A stretch of 64,000 nucleotides of DNA, taken from the NCBI RefSeq assembly GCF_032586175.1, contig NZ_JAWHTE010000002.1, positions 248,001-312,000 on the forward strand, read 5' to 3'. Below, one piece after another: positions 24,125 to 32,789 of this stretch. Numbering within the stretch: position 1 is the first letter of the stretch; each line of letters opens with the position of its first letter. The notes beneath the pieces are model-generated. The model saw only the letters and a program-made list of their open reading frames with translations. It searched no databases and was not told the DNA's origin. The DNA is from Ovoidimarina sediminis. GTDB taxonomy: Bacteria > Pseudomonadota > Alphaproteobacteria > Rhodobacterales > Rhodobacteraceae. The translations under genes and the position numbers were made by a program.

Positions 24125-24577
24125 ATGACAAAGGACGGCGCTCAAGCGCTGGTTGGAGAGCTGTCACCAACCGAAGCGTACGAGCTACTGGGCGACAATC
24201 CCGAAGCCGTTCTCGTCGATGTCAGAACGCGGGCAGAATGGGGTTTTGTCGGCGTTCCTGACCTGGCGGAATTGGGCAGGTCCACGGTCTTCGTGGAATG
24301 GGCCCGGTTTCCCGACATGTCCATAAACCCGCGCTTCGTCGCGGAGATGGAAGAGAAACTGGGGGCTGCCAAACCCTCCCACTATCTTTTCATCTGCCGT
24401 TCCGGCGCGCGATCCATGGGGGCCGCGATGGCCGTCGCCGATCACCTGTCGCGTACGGGTGAGCCGGTGCCGTGCATCAACGTGGCCGAAGGATTCGAGG
24501 GCGATCTTGATGCGGCAGGGCACCGGGGCGGCCTCAATGGTTGGAAGGCCCGGGGGCTGGCATGGCGCCAGTCATAA
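24125..24577 (+). CDS. Rhodanese-like domain protein
   Basis: This 150-residue single rhodanese domain has AVLVDVRTRAEWGFVGVPDL in its N-terminal half and the active-site loop CRSGARS (Cys near residue 97). It is followed by GGLNGWKARGLAW, the usual end. It is likely cytoplasmic and transfers sulfane sulfur or acts in thiol chemistry; the acceptor is unknown. The ATG lies 7 bases after a GGGGGG run. An ATG four bases earlier is out of frame. It stands 26 bases before dnaA, so dnaA may be partly transcribed from its promoter. Confidence 0.9.
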   Translation: MTKDGAQALVGELSPTEAYELLGDNPEAVLVDVRTRAEWGFVGVPDLAELGRSTVFVEWARFPDMSINPRFVAEMEEKLGAAKPSHYLFICRSGARSMGAAMAVADHLSRTGEPVPCINVAEGFEGDLDAAGHRGGLNGWKARGLAWRQS

Positions 24578-24603
24578 CGAAATGAAGTGCGGGTCGGGAC
24601 AGA

Positions 24604-25971
24604 ATGACAAACGAAACCTGGGGGGAAATCCGTGAAAATCTTATCGGGCAGGTCGGCAGAAACAACTACGTAAACTGGATCGAACCGCTCGAGTTCTCGG
24701 AACTCAAGGATGGCGTCGCACGCTTTGTCGTCCCCACCCAGTTCATGGGGTCCTGGGTGTCGCAGAATTTCGGCGACCAGATCCTGAAGACGCTCAAGGG
24801 TAACGGAGAGGCGGTCAAGCGGATCGAATTCACCGTGCCGAAGACGGTCAACGGCAAGGCCCATCGCATGGCGAACGGCAAGGCCGCGCCCGCCAAGGCG
24901 AAAGCCGCCGCACCCGCCGAGATCGACGATCTGCCCGGCGCCCCGCTTGATGCGCGCTTCACCTTCTCAAGCTTCGTCGTGGGCAAGCCCAACGAACTCG
25001 CCCACGCCGCCGCGAAACGCGTGGGCCAGGGCGGCCCGGTCACCTTCAACCCGCTGTTCCTTTATGGCGGCGTGGGCCTGGGCAAGACGCACCTGATGCA
25101 CGCCATCGCCTGGGAGCTGAAGACATCCAGCCCCGAGTTGCGCGTTGTTTACCTTTCGGCGGAACAGTTCATGTACCGTTTCGTGCAGGCCCTGCGCGAA
25201 AAAGAGATGATCGGCTTCAAGCAGCTCTTCCGCTCGGTCGACGTTCTGATGGTCGATGACGTTCAGTTCATCGCCGGCAAGGATGCGACGCAGGAGGAAT
25301 TCTTCCACACCTTCAACGCGCTCGTCGATCAGAACAAGCAGATCATTCTCTCGGCCGACCGCGCGCCGACCGAGATCATGGGGATCGAGGATCGCATCGT
25401 CAGCCGGATGCAATCGGGCCTCGTCGTCGATCTGCACCCCACGAACTACGAACTCCGCCTCGGCATCCTGCAGCAGAAGGTGGAACAGTATTCCGAACAG
25501 TTCCGCGATCTCGAAATCTCCGAGGGTGTGCTCGAATTTCTTGCCCACCGCATCTCGTCGAACGTGCGCGTCCTTGAAGGGGCGCTGATGCGGCTCTTCG
25601 CCTTCGGCTCGCTCGTCGGGCGCGAGATCACGCTTGAACTGACGCAGGATTGCCTGGCCGACGTGCTCCGCGCGTCAGAGCGCAAGATCACGGTCGAAGA
25701 GATCCAGCGCAAGGTGTCCGACCACTACAACATCCGCCTGTCGGATCTGATCGGGCCGAAGCGCGTGCGCACATTCGCCCGGCCCCGCCAGATCGCGATG
25801 TATCTGTCGAAGCAGCTGACGTCGCGGTCGCTGCCTGAGATCGGCCGCCGCTTCGGCGGGCGCGACCATACGACGGTGATGCACGGTGTCCGCCGGATCG
25901 ACGAGTTGAAGGACAAGGACAGCCAGATCGCCGAGGATCTCGAACTTCTCCGCCGGTCTCTCGAAGGCTAG
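24604..25971 (+). CDS. dnaA: Chromosomal replication initiator protein DnaA
   Basis: This 455-residue initiator has domain I at residues 1-75 (EIRENLIGQVGRNNYVNWIE) and a linker rich in Ala/Lys to about residue 115. The AAA+ domain has Walker A GGVGLGKTH and Walker B VLMVDDVQFI. The DNA-binding domain IV has its signature RRFGGRDHTTVMHGVRRI near the end. It binds TTATCCACA-type boxes and melts oriC. No DnaA-box cluster was seen beside the gene, so the origin itself is not identified here. It is convergent with the DUF1989 gene 22 bases downstream. Confidence 0.97.
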   Translation: MTNETWGEIRENLIGQVGRNNYVNWIEPLEFSELKDGVARFVVPTQFMGSWVSQNFGDQILKTLKGNGEAVKRIEFTVPKTVNGKAHRMANGKAAPAKAKAAAPAEIDDLPGAPLDARFTFSSFVVGKPNELAHAAAKRVGQGGPVTFNPLFLYGGVGLGKTHLMHAIAWELKTSSPELRVVYLSAEQFMYRFVQALREKEMIGFKQLFRSVDVLMVDDVQFIAGKDATQEEFFHTFNALVDQNKQIILSADRAPTEIMGIEDRIVSRMQSGLVVDLHPTNYELRLGILQQKVEQYSEQFRDLEISEGVLEFLAHRISSNVRVLEGALMRLFAFGSLVGREITLELTQDCLADVLRASERKITVEEIQRKVSDHYNIRLSDLIGPKRVRTFARPRQIAMYLSKQLTSRSLPEIGRRFGGRDHTTVMHGVRRIDELKDKDSQIAEDLELLRRSLEG

Positions 25972-25992
25972 CCGTCCTGGCCCGGGCCGGTC

Positions 25993-26838
25993 TTACATGC
26001 CGTGAGACCGGTCATAGGGGTTGGCCCCCGGCGCCTCCCAGGCCCGAAGGGCCTCCGCCGGTGTTTCGAACACCTCAACCAACAGCGGATAACACGCCGC
26101 CGCATCGCTTGAATGCGTCGTGCTGCAATCCCCGCCGGGGCAGGCCGACAGCGCGCCGACAAGCTCCATCTCGGCGAAGAATTCTATGAAATCCCCGGGC
26201 CGCACGGGGCTTGCCTTCATGAAGTACTGCCCGGTGTCGCGCGTGAACCCGGTGCACATGAAGACGTTCAGCACGTCGTGCACATGCATCTCCGCCTCCT
26301 GAACCGGCAGGCCCGTCTCCGCCGCCAGGGCCCGCGACAGGTTCGAATGGCAGCAGCGGTGATAATCGTCCTCCGCCAGAAGCCGGTGGGTATAGGGATC
26401 GCACCGCGTGCCGATCACATCGTGCACCCCGCCCCCATAGGCATCGATCCCGTACCAGCCCAGCGTGTCTTCGGTGATCGTCGCCATCGGTTTCAGATGC
26501 GGAAGCGACGACCAGAGCCTGTCGCCCACCGACACATGCGTGCCGTGCAGAGCGCGTGTCTTGCCCGAAAAGAACCGCTCCCCCAGATCCAGCGCGTTCC
26601 AGAGGTTCAGGTCCCCCACCTGCGGCCCGTCGACCGAGGTGATGCGGAAAAACCCACCCGCCGGCACCCGGAAGGTCCGCCCGTCGCGGGGCGGCACCGT
26701 CACCTCACACGCCTTCCGCGCCTCTGCCCGCGCCGCGCGGTAAAGCGGCAGGTTCGCGGGCGGCAGCGTGTCGGTCGGATAGCAGATCACCGGCGCGACG
26801 GCGCGGCGGGCCTCGGCATCGGCTGGACTGTCTGGCAT
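25993..26838 (-). CDS. DUF1989 / urea carboxylase-associated family protein
   Basis: This protein of about 281 residues opens in a disordered, Pro/Ala-rich stretch, then enters the DUF1989 body. That body holds FFRITSVDGPQVGDLNLWNA, SVGDRLWSSLPHLKPMATIT, ALAAETGLPVQEAEMHVHDV and CPGGDCSTTHS. Family members often lie near urea carboxylase, but no urea genes are here, and the biochemical role is not established. The frame is open further upstream; the ATG at 26838 follows GGGGGAG and is preferred. It is convergent with dnaA and divergent from a LysE-type exporter gene. Confidence 0.8.
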   Translation of the reverse strand: MPDSPADAEARRAVAPVICYPTDTLPPANLPLYRAARAEARKACEVTVPPRDGRTFRVPAGGFFRITSVDGPQVGDLNLWNALDLGERFFSGKTRALHGTHVSVGDRLWSSLPHLKPMATITEDTLGWYGIDAYGGGVHDVIGTRCDPYTHRLLAEDDYHRCCHSNLSRALAAETGLPVQEAEMHVHDVLNVFMCTGFTRDTGQYFMKASPVRPGDFIEFFAEMELVGALSACPGGDCSTTHSSDAAACYPLLVEVFETPAEALRAWEAPGANPYDRSHGM

Positions 26839-26940
26839 GGTTCGTCTCCCCCGGGATCCTCCGGGATTGAGCCTGTCGGCCCCGCGCGGAAACGTCCAGC
26901 CCGAAACCCGCTTGCACCGCCGCGTTCGGGCGGGTAGCCG

Positions 26941-27537
26941 ATGCCCATGCTCGCCTTCGCCGCCGCCGTGTTCTTTCTGATCATCACGCCGGGCCCCGGG
27001 GTTCTGTCGACCGCCGGTGTTGGCTCGGCCTATGGGTTCCGGCCCGGGCTCAAGTATGTCTTGGGGCTGATGATCGGCACCAATCTCGTGGCGCTCGCCG
27101 TCGTCAGCGGTCTTGCGGCGATCCTTTTCGCCGATGACAGGATCCGCACGATCCTTCTCTGGGCCTCGGCGGCCTATCTTGCCTACCTCGCTTTCCGCAT
27201 CGCCTTCGCGGGCGCGAAGATCGCCTTCATCCACCGTGCCACGGCGCCGGGCGTGATGGGCGGCATCCTCCTGCAGACGATCAACCCCAAGGCCTATGCG
27301 GTGAACACCACCTTCTTCACCGGTTTCCCGTTGGCGGAGATGAGCTTTTCTGCCGAGATCACGCTCAAGTTCCTGATCATGAACGCGATCTGGCTTCCCA
27401 TTCACCTAGGCTGGCTCTGGGCCGGTGTCGCGTTGCACCAGCTTAACCTCGCCCCCCGCACCCAGCGCGCGATCAACATCGCCATGGCGCTGTCGATGCT
27501 TGCCGTGGTGGCGCTCGCCGCCCTGGCGCAGATCTGA
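26941..27537 (+). CDS. LysE/RhtB-family amino-acid exporter
   Basis: This 198-residue polytopic inner-membrane protein has the LysE signature FLIITPGPGVLSTAGVGSAYG at residues 12-32 and five or six hydrophobic helices. The central segment LLQTINPKAYAVNTTFFTGF is typical of the family. It would export an amino acid or a related metabolite; the substrate is not predictable. ATG at 26941 or 26947 are equally possible starts. The stop overlaps the Shine-Dalgarno of the aldo/keto reductase gene, so the two are likely one operon. Confidence 0.88.
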   Translation: MPMLAFAAAVFFLIITPGPGVLSTAGVGSAYGFRPGLKYVLGLMIGTNLVALAVVSGLAAILFADDRIRTILLWASAAYLAYLAFRIAFAGAKIAFIHRATAPGVMGGILLQTINPKAYAVNTTFFTGFPLAEMSFSAEITLKFLIMNAIWLPIHLGWLWAGVALHQLNLAPRTQRAINIAMALSMLAVVALAALAQI

Positions 27538-27548
27538 AGGAGGCCCCC

Positions 27549-28610
27549 TTGGCCAAACGACCCGAACGCACCTTTCCCGCCCCCTACCGCCCCGCGCAGG
27601 ACCGTTACGATCGCATGGCCTACCGCCGCTGCGGCCGCTCTGGCCTTTTGTTGCCCGCGATCTCGCTCGGGCTGTGGCACAATTTCGGGGGTGACACGCC
27701 GCATGAGCTGAAGCGCAGCCTGTGCCAGACGGCCTTCGACAACGGCATCACCCATTTCGACCTCGCCAACAATTACGGCCCCCCGCCGGGCAGCGCGGAA
27801 CAGGCCTTCGGCGAGATCCTGAAAACCGATTTCGCGGGTTACCGCGATGAGTTGGTGATCTCCTCCAAGGCAGGCTACCGCATGTGGCCCGGGCCCTATG
27901 GCGAATGGGGAAGCCGCAAGTCGCTCGTCACCTCCTGCGACCAGTCGCTCAGGCGCATGGGGCTCGACTACGTCGATATCTTCTATTCCCACCGCTTCGA
28001 TCCCGACACGCCGCTCGAGGAAACGATGGGCGCGCTTGATTACATCGTCCGCTCGGGCCGCGCGATCTATGCGGGGATTTCGTCGTACAACAGCCAGCGC
28101 ACGGAAGAGGCGGTGGCGATCCTGAAGGATCTCGGCACGCCCTGCGTGATCCACCAGCCGAGTTACAACATGTTCAACCGCTGGGTGGAGCGTGACGGGC
28201 TTCTCGATACGCTCGACACCCACGGCATCGGCTCCATCGCCTTCACCCCGCTCGCCCAGGGTCTTCTGACAACGAAATACCTGCAAGGCATCCCCGAAGA
28301 CAGCCGCGCGGCGCAGGGCAAGACGCTGGATGCAGGCCAGATCACGGATGACATGGTCGCGAAGCTGAACGCGCTGAACGATATCGCCGCGGCGCGGGGG
28401 CAAAGCCTCGCGCAGATGGCGCTGGCCTGGGTTCTGCGCGGCGGGCGCGTCACGACGGCCCTGATCGGCGCGTCGAAACCCGAGCAGATCGCGGAATGCG
28501 CGGGCGCGGTGGCGAAGCTCGACTTCACCGACGACGAACTCGCGGCCATCGAGGAGATTGCCGAGGATGCCGGCCTAAACCTCTGGGCCCAGTCTTCCGA
28601 AGAGGTCTGA
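27549..28610 (+). CDS. Aldo/keto reductase, L-glyceraldehyde-3-phosphate reductase type (YghZ/Mgr-like)
   Basis: This 353-residue TIM-barrel NADPH reductase has NNYGPPPGSAEQAFGEIL (Tyr of the tetrad near residue 79), ISSKAGYRMWPGPYGEWGSR, DIFYSHRFDPDTPLEETM (His) and ALIGASKPEQIAECAGA for cofactor binding. This arrangement, with the GPYGEWGSRK insertion, is that of the YghZ branch that reduces L-glyceraldehyde 3-phosphate and methylglyoxal. Translation begins at TTG 27549, supported by a perfect AAGGAGG five bases before it; no ATG fits as well. A strong terminator follows. Confidence 0.9.
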   Translation: MAKRPERTFPAPYRPAQDRYDRMAYRRCGRSGLLLPAISLGLWHNFGGDTPHELKRSLCQTAFDNGITHFDLANNYGPPPGSAEQAFGEILKTDFAGYRDELVISSKAGYRMWPGPYGEWGSRKSLVTSCDQSLRRMGLDYVDIFYSHRFDPDTPLEETMGALDYIVRSGRAIYAGISSYNSQRTEEAVAILKDLGTPCVIHQPSYNMFNRWVERDGLLDTLDTHGIGSIAFTPLAQGLLTTKYLQGIPEDSRAAQGKTLDAGQITDDMVAKLNALNDIAAARGQSLAQMALAWVLRGGRVTTALIGASKPEQIAECAGAVAKLDFTDDELAAIEEIAEDAGLNLWAQSSEEV

Positions 28611-28627
28611 GGCCCGCCGAAACGACA

Positions 28628-28654
28628 ACGGGCGCGCCGGTCAGGCGCGCCCGT
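28628..28654. terminator. Terminator between convergent genes
   Basis: A perfect 11-bp stem (28628-28638 with 28644-28654) with a 5-base loop is followed on the plus strand by CTTTGTT. It ends the aldo/keto reductase transcript and stands 20 bases from the convergent membrane-protein stop, so it may serve both sides. Confidence 0.75.
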
Positions 28655-28673
28655 CTTTGTTCCGGGGGATATC

Positions 28674-29495
28674 CTACTTGAAGACGTCGGCCATCGAGTC
28701 GACGCTCACCCCTTCCTTGATCTCGCGCAGGCGCGCATAGATCAGGGCGATCGGAATGGCGGCAAGGCCATAGCTGATGCCCGAGGCCAGCGCCTGGGTG
28801 ATCAGCGAGGCCAGGATGCCCATCGTCCCGTCACCGCCCGCGGCGAACAGAAGGCCGATCGGCAGGCCGATGATCAGAACCAGCGCCAGCGAAAGCACGA
28901 ACATGATCAGGCCAAGCACGATCATCAGGCCGACGATCGGCCAGCGGTAATCCTTCGTCAGCGAGCGGCTGCGGCCCAGCGCCTTGAACCCGGCACGCTC
29001 GACGACGATCGCGGGCACGAAGACGCTCAGCATCGCGTAGATCCAGAGGCCCGGGATCACGAAGAGGAAGAAGCCGATCATCGCGATAACCGTGACGATC
29101 AGCGTCAGGATCGAAATCGGGATGATGTTGCTGAGGGCTGCCTTGATATAGGTGCCGGTCCGCGCGCTGCGGCCAAGCTTGGCGTCATAGGCCAGAAGCA
29201 CCATGGCCCCGATCAGAAGGCCGTAGCCGGCGAACTGAAGCAGCAGCATCAGGAAGATGCCCACCACGTCCATCGCGCCGACGACCTCGGGGCCCGCCAG
29301 GGGATCGCCCGAGCCGGCCACCATGTCGAACCCGACGATCAGCCCCGAAAGGGCCATCGTCGCAAAGGTGATGATGAACCCCAGTGAAATGATCTGAACG
29401 ATCCGCTTGAAGAATATACCGAACGTATCCCCGATGATTTTCCCGACGCCCAGGCTTTCGCCCGCACCGGCGTAATCTGCTGTCATATCTGCCAT
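28674..29495 (-). CDS. Polytopic membrane protein (GDPD membrane-domain-like)
   Basis: This protein of about 273 residues has six hydrophobic segments. A short cytoplasmic start (GKIIGDTFGIFFKR) is followed by alternating helices and a segment VERAGFKALGRSRSLTKDYR. The latter resembles the 'alpha-helical ferrous/GDPD membrane domain' class of uncharacterised proteins. The open frame begins at 29531, but the ATG at 29495 follows AAGGACAAGG and is preferred. It lies last in the seven-gene minus-strand group led by DUF4129, with a 134-base gap before it that may hold its own promoter. Function unknown. Confidence 0.7.
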   Translation of the reverse strand: MADMTADYAGAGESLGVGKIIGDTFGIFFKRIVQIISLGFIITFATMALSGLIVGFDMVAGSGDPLAGPEVVGAMDVVGIFLMLLLQFAGYGLLIGAMVLLAYDAKLGRSARTGTYIKAALSNIIPISILTLIVTVIAMIGFFLFVIPGLWIYAMLSVFVPAIVVERAGFKALGRSRSLTKDYRWPIVGLMIVLGLIMFVLSLALVLIIGLPIGLLFAAGGDGTMGILASLITQALASGISYGLAAIPIALIYARLREIKEGVSVDSMADVFK

Positions 29496-29629
29496 AACCT
29501 TGTCCTTCCGGTTCCCGATTGCAGTGCGCACCCCGCGCGCGGGCAGGGTGATCGCCGAAATGCGGCCAGAATGCGCACGGTCAGGCGCAGAACTGGCTCG
29601 GGACAGCCGGAGTTGCCTTCATACAACAC

Positions 29630-30490
29630 TTACTCGCTCTCATCCGCCGTGGCGTGGTACTTGTCGCTCCGGCGGTCACCGAACAGCTGCCGCGCCTCCA
29701 GGTGGCGGCGCTGGGCGCGATAGAAATCCGACAGGAAGCGCCCGTGATCCTCGGGGTTCACCGCTTCGGCATAGCCGATCTTGAGCCGGATCGCCTCGAC
29801 GATAGATGTGATTTCACGCACCAATGTCGCCGATTTCGCCTCTGGCCGTTCGATCTTGCGCAGTATCGCCTCAAGCGTCTGAAGCTCGAACGCCCCGTAA
29901 TGGTCAAGCTGGTGGGTCTGGAAGCTGAAGCTCTGGCTTTCCAACTCCACCGGCGCCGTCGCGGCATCGGGAAGGAGGATCGCCACGGGCTTCCGGATCA
30001 CCACGGTGCCGGCGAGAATGTCGCCGATCCGCTGCCGCTTCCGGTTCGTCATCGGCACGATCAGCGCGATCAGTGTCACAAGGCCCGAAACGATGGCCGA
30101 CACCGGATCCTGCTGCACGTTCACCAGCAGGAAAAGGATCGGCAGAAACACCTCCGCCTCCTTCGTCAGGTTCCGCGCGACGACGGCATAGACGCTCAGC
30201 GTCCGCCCCTCCGCGCTGATCACCTGAAGCCCGAGCATCCGCTTGCCCAGCGTCGCGCCGTTCCAGATCAGTTCGGTGATCGTGTAATACGGGATCCGCA
30301 CGAAGAAAAAGGCCAGCGAGGCAAAGCCCACAAGCCACCAGCCGAAGGTGAAAAGCTGGGCCAGAAGAAGCACAAGCGCCCCGATCGCCAGAAGCGTCAG
30401 CACGAGATCGAGAAGCTGCGCACCCAGCCGTGCGCCGAGGCTCGCCACCTCGAACCGGATCGGCACGCCTTCGGGCGGCGTCACTTCCAT
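29630..30490 (-). CDS. RDD-family membrane protein
   Basis: This protein of about 286 residues has an RDD domain in its first 170 residues. The Arg-Asp-Asp core corresponds to LGARLGAQLLDLVLTLLAIG (residues 16-35), and a later RQRIGDILAGTVVI segment closes the domain. A hydrophilic C-terminal tail of about 110 residues is predicted helical. ATG at 30490 and GTG at 30505 are both possible; the GTG overlaps the SpoIIM stop as GTGA. RDD proteins are integral membrane proteins of poorly known function, some linked to transport. Its constant companions here are MoxR, DUF58 and SpoIIM. Confidence 0.8.
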   Translation of the reverse strand: MEVTPPEGVPIRFEVASLGARLGAQLLDLVLTLLAIGALVLLLAQLFTFGWWLVGFASLAFFFVRIPYYTITELIWNGATLGKRMLGLQVISAEGRTLSVYAVVARNLTKEAEVFLPILFLLVNVQQDPVSAIVSGLVTLIALIVPMTNRKRQRIGDILAGTVVIRKPVAILLPDAATAPVELESQSFSFQTHQLDHYGAFELQTLEAILRKIERPEAKSATLVREITSIVEAIRLKIGYAEAVNPEDHGRFLSDFYRAQRRHLEARQLFGDRRSDKYHATADESE

Positions 30491-30501
30491 GACGTTCCCG
30501 A

Positions 30502-31506
30502 TCACGTCCGCGCCCCCCGGCCAACGCCCAGAAGCCACAACAGCCACAGCGCCCCGATCCCCCAGCCGATGGTGTAGCGCAGCGTCATGTCCTGCACCGT
30601 CTGCCGCGCGAACCCTTCGAGAATCGCGGCGGCGAACAGCATCAGCGCGGCGATCAGCGCCAGTTTCACCGCATCGCGCCCCTGGTGGCGCAGCGCATCG
30701 CGCCGGGTCATCTGGCCCGGAAACAGCACCGCTGAGCCAAGCCTGAGGCCCCCCGCGGCGGCGATACAGATCGCCCCGATCTCGGTCACCCCGTGGATCG
30801 ACAGCCAACCGCCGATATCCCAGCCCAGCCCCCGATCGACGTGAAGCGCCAGGAAGGCCCCCAGCAACGCGCCGTTATAGACGGTCAGAAGCACCGTGGG
30901 CAGGCAGAGGAACGCGCCCAGCCCGAACACGAAAATCGCGATCCGGGTGTTGTGGGAAAAGAGGAAGCTTGCAAAGCCCAGGAACCCGCCGCTGTCGTGA
31001 TCGCCATAGATCCCTTCGCGCAGGGTCTCTGTCGAGGCGCCGGGCCCCCGTCCGCCGGCCAGTTCCGGCGGGACGAAGACGTGATACCAGCTTTGATCCT
31101 GCACATAGAGGCCATAGCCGATCGCAACGCCCAGAAGCATGCAGAAGACCGCCAGCACGATGTGAAGAAGCGAGGCGCGGAACGCCTGCGGCGCGCCCGA
31201 TGCCAGGAATTTCTGCACCACGCCGCCCACCGTCGCCTGCGGCGCATAGACGGCAAGATAGGCCCGTGCCACCAGCGCATCGAGGTATTCCAGAAGGTTC
31301 TTGTCGAGGGAAATCTCGCGCGCCACCGACAGCGAATTCGCCGCCTGCTGATAAAGCCGCGCCATCCGCTGCGCCTCGGTCCAGCCCAGCGAACGCACGC
31401 CCTTCTGCTCGGATTTCCGCACCAGCATCTCAAGTTGCCGCCAATCCGCCTCGCGCTCCCGCCGGAAGCGAACGGATCGGATCGCCGCGGCGCTCACCGG
31501 ATCCAT
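30502..31506 (-). CDS. Stage II sporulation protein M-like membrane protein
   Basis: The 334-residue protein has a cytoplasmic N-terminal third (FRREREADWRQLEMLVRKSE) and a SpoIIM/DUF95 membrane part with five or six helices. The family segment LSIHGVTEIGAICIAAAGGLRLG is present near residue 240. The organism is not expected to sporulate, so the name is only the family label. Its ATG overlaps the DUF58 stop by four bases, and its own stop overlaps a possible RDD start. In other bacteria such proteins sit in MoxR-DUF58 clusters, as here, where the role is unknown. Confidence 0.85.
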   Translation of the reverse strand: MDPVSAAAIRSVRFRREREADWRQLEMLVRKSEQKGVRSLGWTEAQRMARLYQQAANSLSVAREISLDKNLLEYLDALVARAYLAVYAPQATVGGVVQKFLASGAPQAFRASLLHIVLAVFCMLLGVAIGYGLYVQDQSWYHVFVPPELAGGRGPGASTETLREGIYGDHDSGGFLGFASFLFSHNTRIAIFVFGLGAFLCLPTVLLTVYNGALLGAFLALHVDRGLGWDIGGWLSIHGVTEIGAICIAAAGGLRLGSAVLFPGQMTRRDALRHQGRDAVKLALIAALMLFAAAILEGFARQTVQDMTLRYTIGWGIGALWLLWLLGVGRGART

Positions 31507-32789
31507 CAGATCACCTCCCTGAGCTTGAGGTCGAGATAGGCGGAGATCACCCGCGTCGTCACCGTCCCCGGCGCACAGTCGAGCACGGTGATCCCAAGCC
31601 GGTTCAGCGCTTCAAGCACCCGCCGCCGTTCCGCCAGCGCATCGGCGCGGACCACGGCGCGGGCCACGTCGTCGAGGCCAACGGCTGCCCCCGCCCCGAC
31701 CTTCGCCTCGTCCGGATCACGGATCGCAACGAAGAGGATCGCGTGCCGCCGCGCCAGAACGCCCAGATTCTCTACCAGAAGTTCCGCCGTCGTCGTATCC
31801 ACGAAATCCGAAAAGACGACGAGAAGGCTGCGCCTGGGCGAGCGGGCGTTCAGTTCGGCGAAGGCCAGCGTGTGGTTCGCCTCCGCGCCCGCATAGTCGA
31901 TTTCGGCGCTGAGCGACCGGATGCGCGCGAAGGCCAGCCGCCCCGGTTCGGGCGGCGCGTAGATCCGGGGCCGCGCGTCATAGGCGAAGAACCCCGTCAG
32001 GTCGCCGCCCACCGCCGAGGCCCAGGCCAGCGCCAGCGCGGCGTTGATCGCATGGTCGAGTTTCGGCAACCCGCCGATCTCTTCCCGCATCAGCCGCCCG
32101 CAATCGACGCAGACGACGACATGGTGGTTGCGTTCGGCGCGCATATCCTTCGCCACGAGCGATCGGTGCCGCGCGCTGCGCTTCCAGTCGATGGAACGGA
32201 TATCCATCCCCGGCACGAAATCCCGAAGCTGGTGAAACTCCGATCCCTCGCCGATCAGGGCATTCTCCTTCACGCCGTAAAGCTCGGATTTCACCCGCAC
32301 GGTGATCTCGCCGCTCTGAACGGGGCGGATATCGGGAACGACAGCCACGCTCAGTTCCGGCGTGACGCTCGGTACCAGTTCGAACAGGGCGAACCGGCTG
32401 GGCCAGGTCAGCCAGATCGCCCCGATCTCCCACATCCCCCGGCGCACGCCCCGGAACGGCACGCTGAGGAAGGCGCCGTCCATGCCCGCCTCGCGCGGCT
32501 CCGGCGTCAGCCCCCCGGGCCAGTCGACGGCGACCTCCACGCCCTGAAGTTCGCGATTGCATTCGATCGTCAGGGCCGCGGTCTGCCCCACGAAAACCTC
32601 CGCCGGCGCGTCGATCCGCACATTGGGGCGTACGCGAAGCGCCAGGACGAGATCCACCACCGCCGCGATGCCCAGCATCAGCCACAGGAACACCGGGCCC
32701 TGCCGCGGGATGTCCAGCGCGATGGCCAGCGCGGTCAGCGCCAGCGCCCCGGCGGTCAGCCAGAGCAGGCGGGGGGCGGGACGGATCAG
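31506..32789 (-). CDS. DUF58 domain protein, probable CTG start
   Basis: The DUF58 domain is clear: SIDWKRSARHRSLVAKDMRA followed by a vWA-like second half (VVCVDCGRLMREEIGGLPKL). ATG, GTG and TTG are missing upstream of a GTG at 32693, yet the frame stays open back to 32789. It encodes the first of the two N-terminal helices normal for this family (RLLWLTAGALALTALAIAL). A CTG at 32789 stands 7 bases after a perfect GGAGG (32797-32801) and overlaps the MoxR stop as CTGA. I therefore take CTG as the start, giving 427 residues. It is the membrane-anchored partner of MoxR in unknown surface or stress functions. Confidence 0.8.
   Translation of the reverse strand: MIRPAPRLLWLTAGALALTALAIALDIPRQGPVFLWLMLGIAAVVDLVLALRVRPNVRIDAPAEVFVGQTAALTIECNRELQGVEVAVDWPGGLTPEPREAGMDGAFLSVPFRGVRRGMWEIGAIWLTWPSRFALFELVPSVTPELSVAVVPDIRPVQSGEITVRVKSELYGVKENALIGEGSEFHQLRDFVPGMDIRSIDWKRSARHRSLVAKDMRAERNHHVVVCVDCGRLMREEIGGLPKLDHAINAALALAWASAVGGDLTGFFAYDARPRIYAPPEPGRLAFARIRSLSAEIDYAGAEANHTLAFAELNARSPRRSLLVVFSDFVDTTTAELLVENLGVLARRHAILFVAIRDPDEAKVGAGAAVGLDDVARAVVRADALAERRRVLEALNRLGITVLDCAPGTVTTRVISAYLDLKLREVI

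Noticed and set aside
23974..24603. Search for a replication origin beside dnaA
   Set aside because: No cluster of TTATCCACA-type boxes or AT-rich unwinding region was seen; the only perfect box found is at 10012, far from dnaA.
29497..29629. Gap before the polytopic membrane gene examined for a small gene
   Set aside because: No frame with a ribosome site; only a possible promoter region.
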